Assembly (NCBI GenBank): GCA_045580405.1
Contig: JAZNNT010000131.1
Location: 1 to 6,189, forward strand
Length of the DNA: 6,189 bases
Reading direction: 5' to 3'
Origin: SIG452 sp045580405
Lineage (GTDB): Bacteria > Bacillota > Clostridia > UMGS1840
This document shows, piece by piece, positions 5,940 through 6,189 of this stretch. The position numbers and the translations under genes are program-made. Position 1 is the first letter of the stretch; every line of letters begins with the position of its first letter. The notes under the pieces were generated by a model. The model was given only the letters and a program-made list of their open reading frames with translations, searched no databases and was not told the DNA's origin.

Positions 5940-6189
5940 ATGAACCAGCCGACAATATTGATTGTAGATGATGAAGAACGTATCCGAAAAGTGCTTTTTG
6001 ATTATTTTACCAAACAGAATTATCAGGTGAAACTGGCAAAAAACGGGGAAGAAGCCATTGATGTTTTTTATGCCAATAAAATTGATTTGGTTATTTTAGA
6101 CATTATGATGCCGGTGATGGACGGATATGAAACCCTGAAGGAGCTTCGTAAAATTTCCAATGTTCCCGTAATGATTCTCTCTGCCAAAT
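5940..6189 (+). CDS. Response regulator, receiver domain (truncated by the window end)
   Basis: Receiver of a two-component system: a cognate sensor kinase phosphorylates an aspartate to switch the output domain. Only 83 complete codons are visible. They show the acidic pocket Asp10-Asp11-Glu12 in ILIVDDEE, the phospho-acceptor Asp54 in LVILDIMMP (50-58), the DG turn at 61-62, and the switch residue Ser81 in VMILSAK. The wording DIMMPVMDGYE and MILSAK is typical of OmpR/PhoB-type regulators, but the DNA-binding domain lies outside the window, so the subfamily is an inference and no gene symbol is given. The ATG at 5940 follows GGGGTGAG (5929-5936), which pairs well with the 16S tail (GGTGA at 5931-5935). 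The gene has its own strong promoter and is divergent from mecA. A histidine kinase gene is likely downstream. Confidence 0.93.
   Translation, partial: MNQPTILIVDDEERIRKVLFDYFTKQNYQVKLAKNGEEAIDVFYANKIDLVILDIMMPVMDGYETLKELRKISNVPVMILSAK

Noticed and set aside
1..6189. Search for a novel system, mobile element, CRISPR array, tRNA or rRNA
   Set aside because: Every long coding frame is accounted for by a familiar housekeeping or regulatory family, and no repeat arrays, transposase signatures or clover-leaf patterns were seen by eye.

Overview
The window (about 40-45% G+C, estimated by eye) looks like chromosomal core-genome DNA from a low-GC Gram-positive, most likely a clostridial or uncultured gut Firmicute lineage. 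The main reasons are a probable T-box leader in front of pheST, a MecA-family adaptor gene, strong AGGAG-type ribosome binding sites and consensus sigma-A-type promoters.

Layout. Bases 1-50 hold what appears to be the 3' end of a T-box riboswitch (the last bases of the T-box plus its terminator hairpin). It is followed by a two-gene operon on the + strand, pheS (134-1186) and pheT (1205-3577), which encodes both subunits of phenylalanyl-tRNA synthetase. A 17-bp stem-loop with T runs on both strands (3591-3631) separates pheT from the convergent gene pyk, pyruvate kinase (minus strand, start at 5064). Upstream of pyk, on the same strand, is a MecA-family adaptor gene (5170-5697). Its best start is a GTG, 66 bases inside the longest open frame. 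A 242-bp intergenic stretch (176 bp if the longer mecA frame is used) contains promoters firing in both directions. The window ends inside a response-regulator gene on the + strand (5940 onward), of which only the receiver domain is visible.

How the genes relate. pheS and pheT make one tetrameric enzyme and share a transcript, probably controlled by uncharged tRNA-Phe. pyk has its own strong promoter but no GC-rich terminator separates it from mecA, so some mecA-pyk readthrough is plausible. mecA and the response regulator are divergently transcribed. No functional tie between the pheST, pyk/mecA and regulator blocks is evident.

I found no novel system, mobile element, CRISPR array, tRNA or rRNA. 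The points worth a second look concern gene starts, promoters, leader RNA and lineage-specific sequence variants in otherwise familiar genes.
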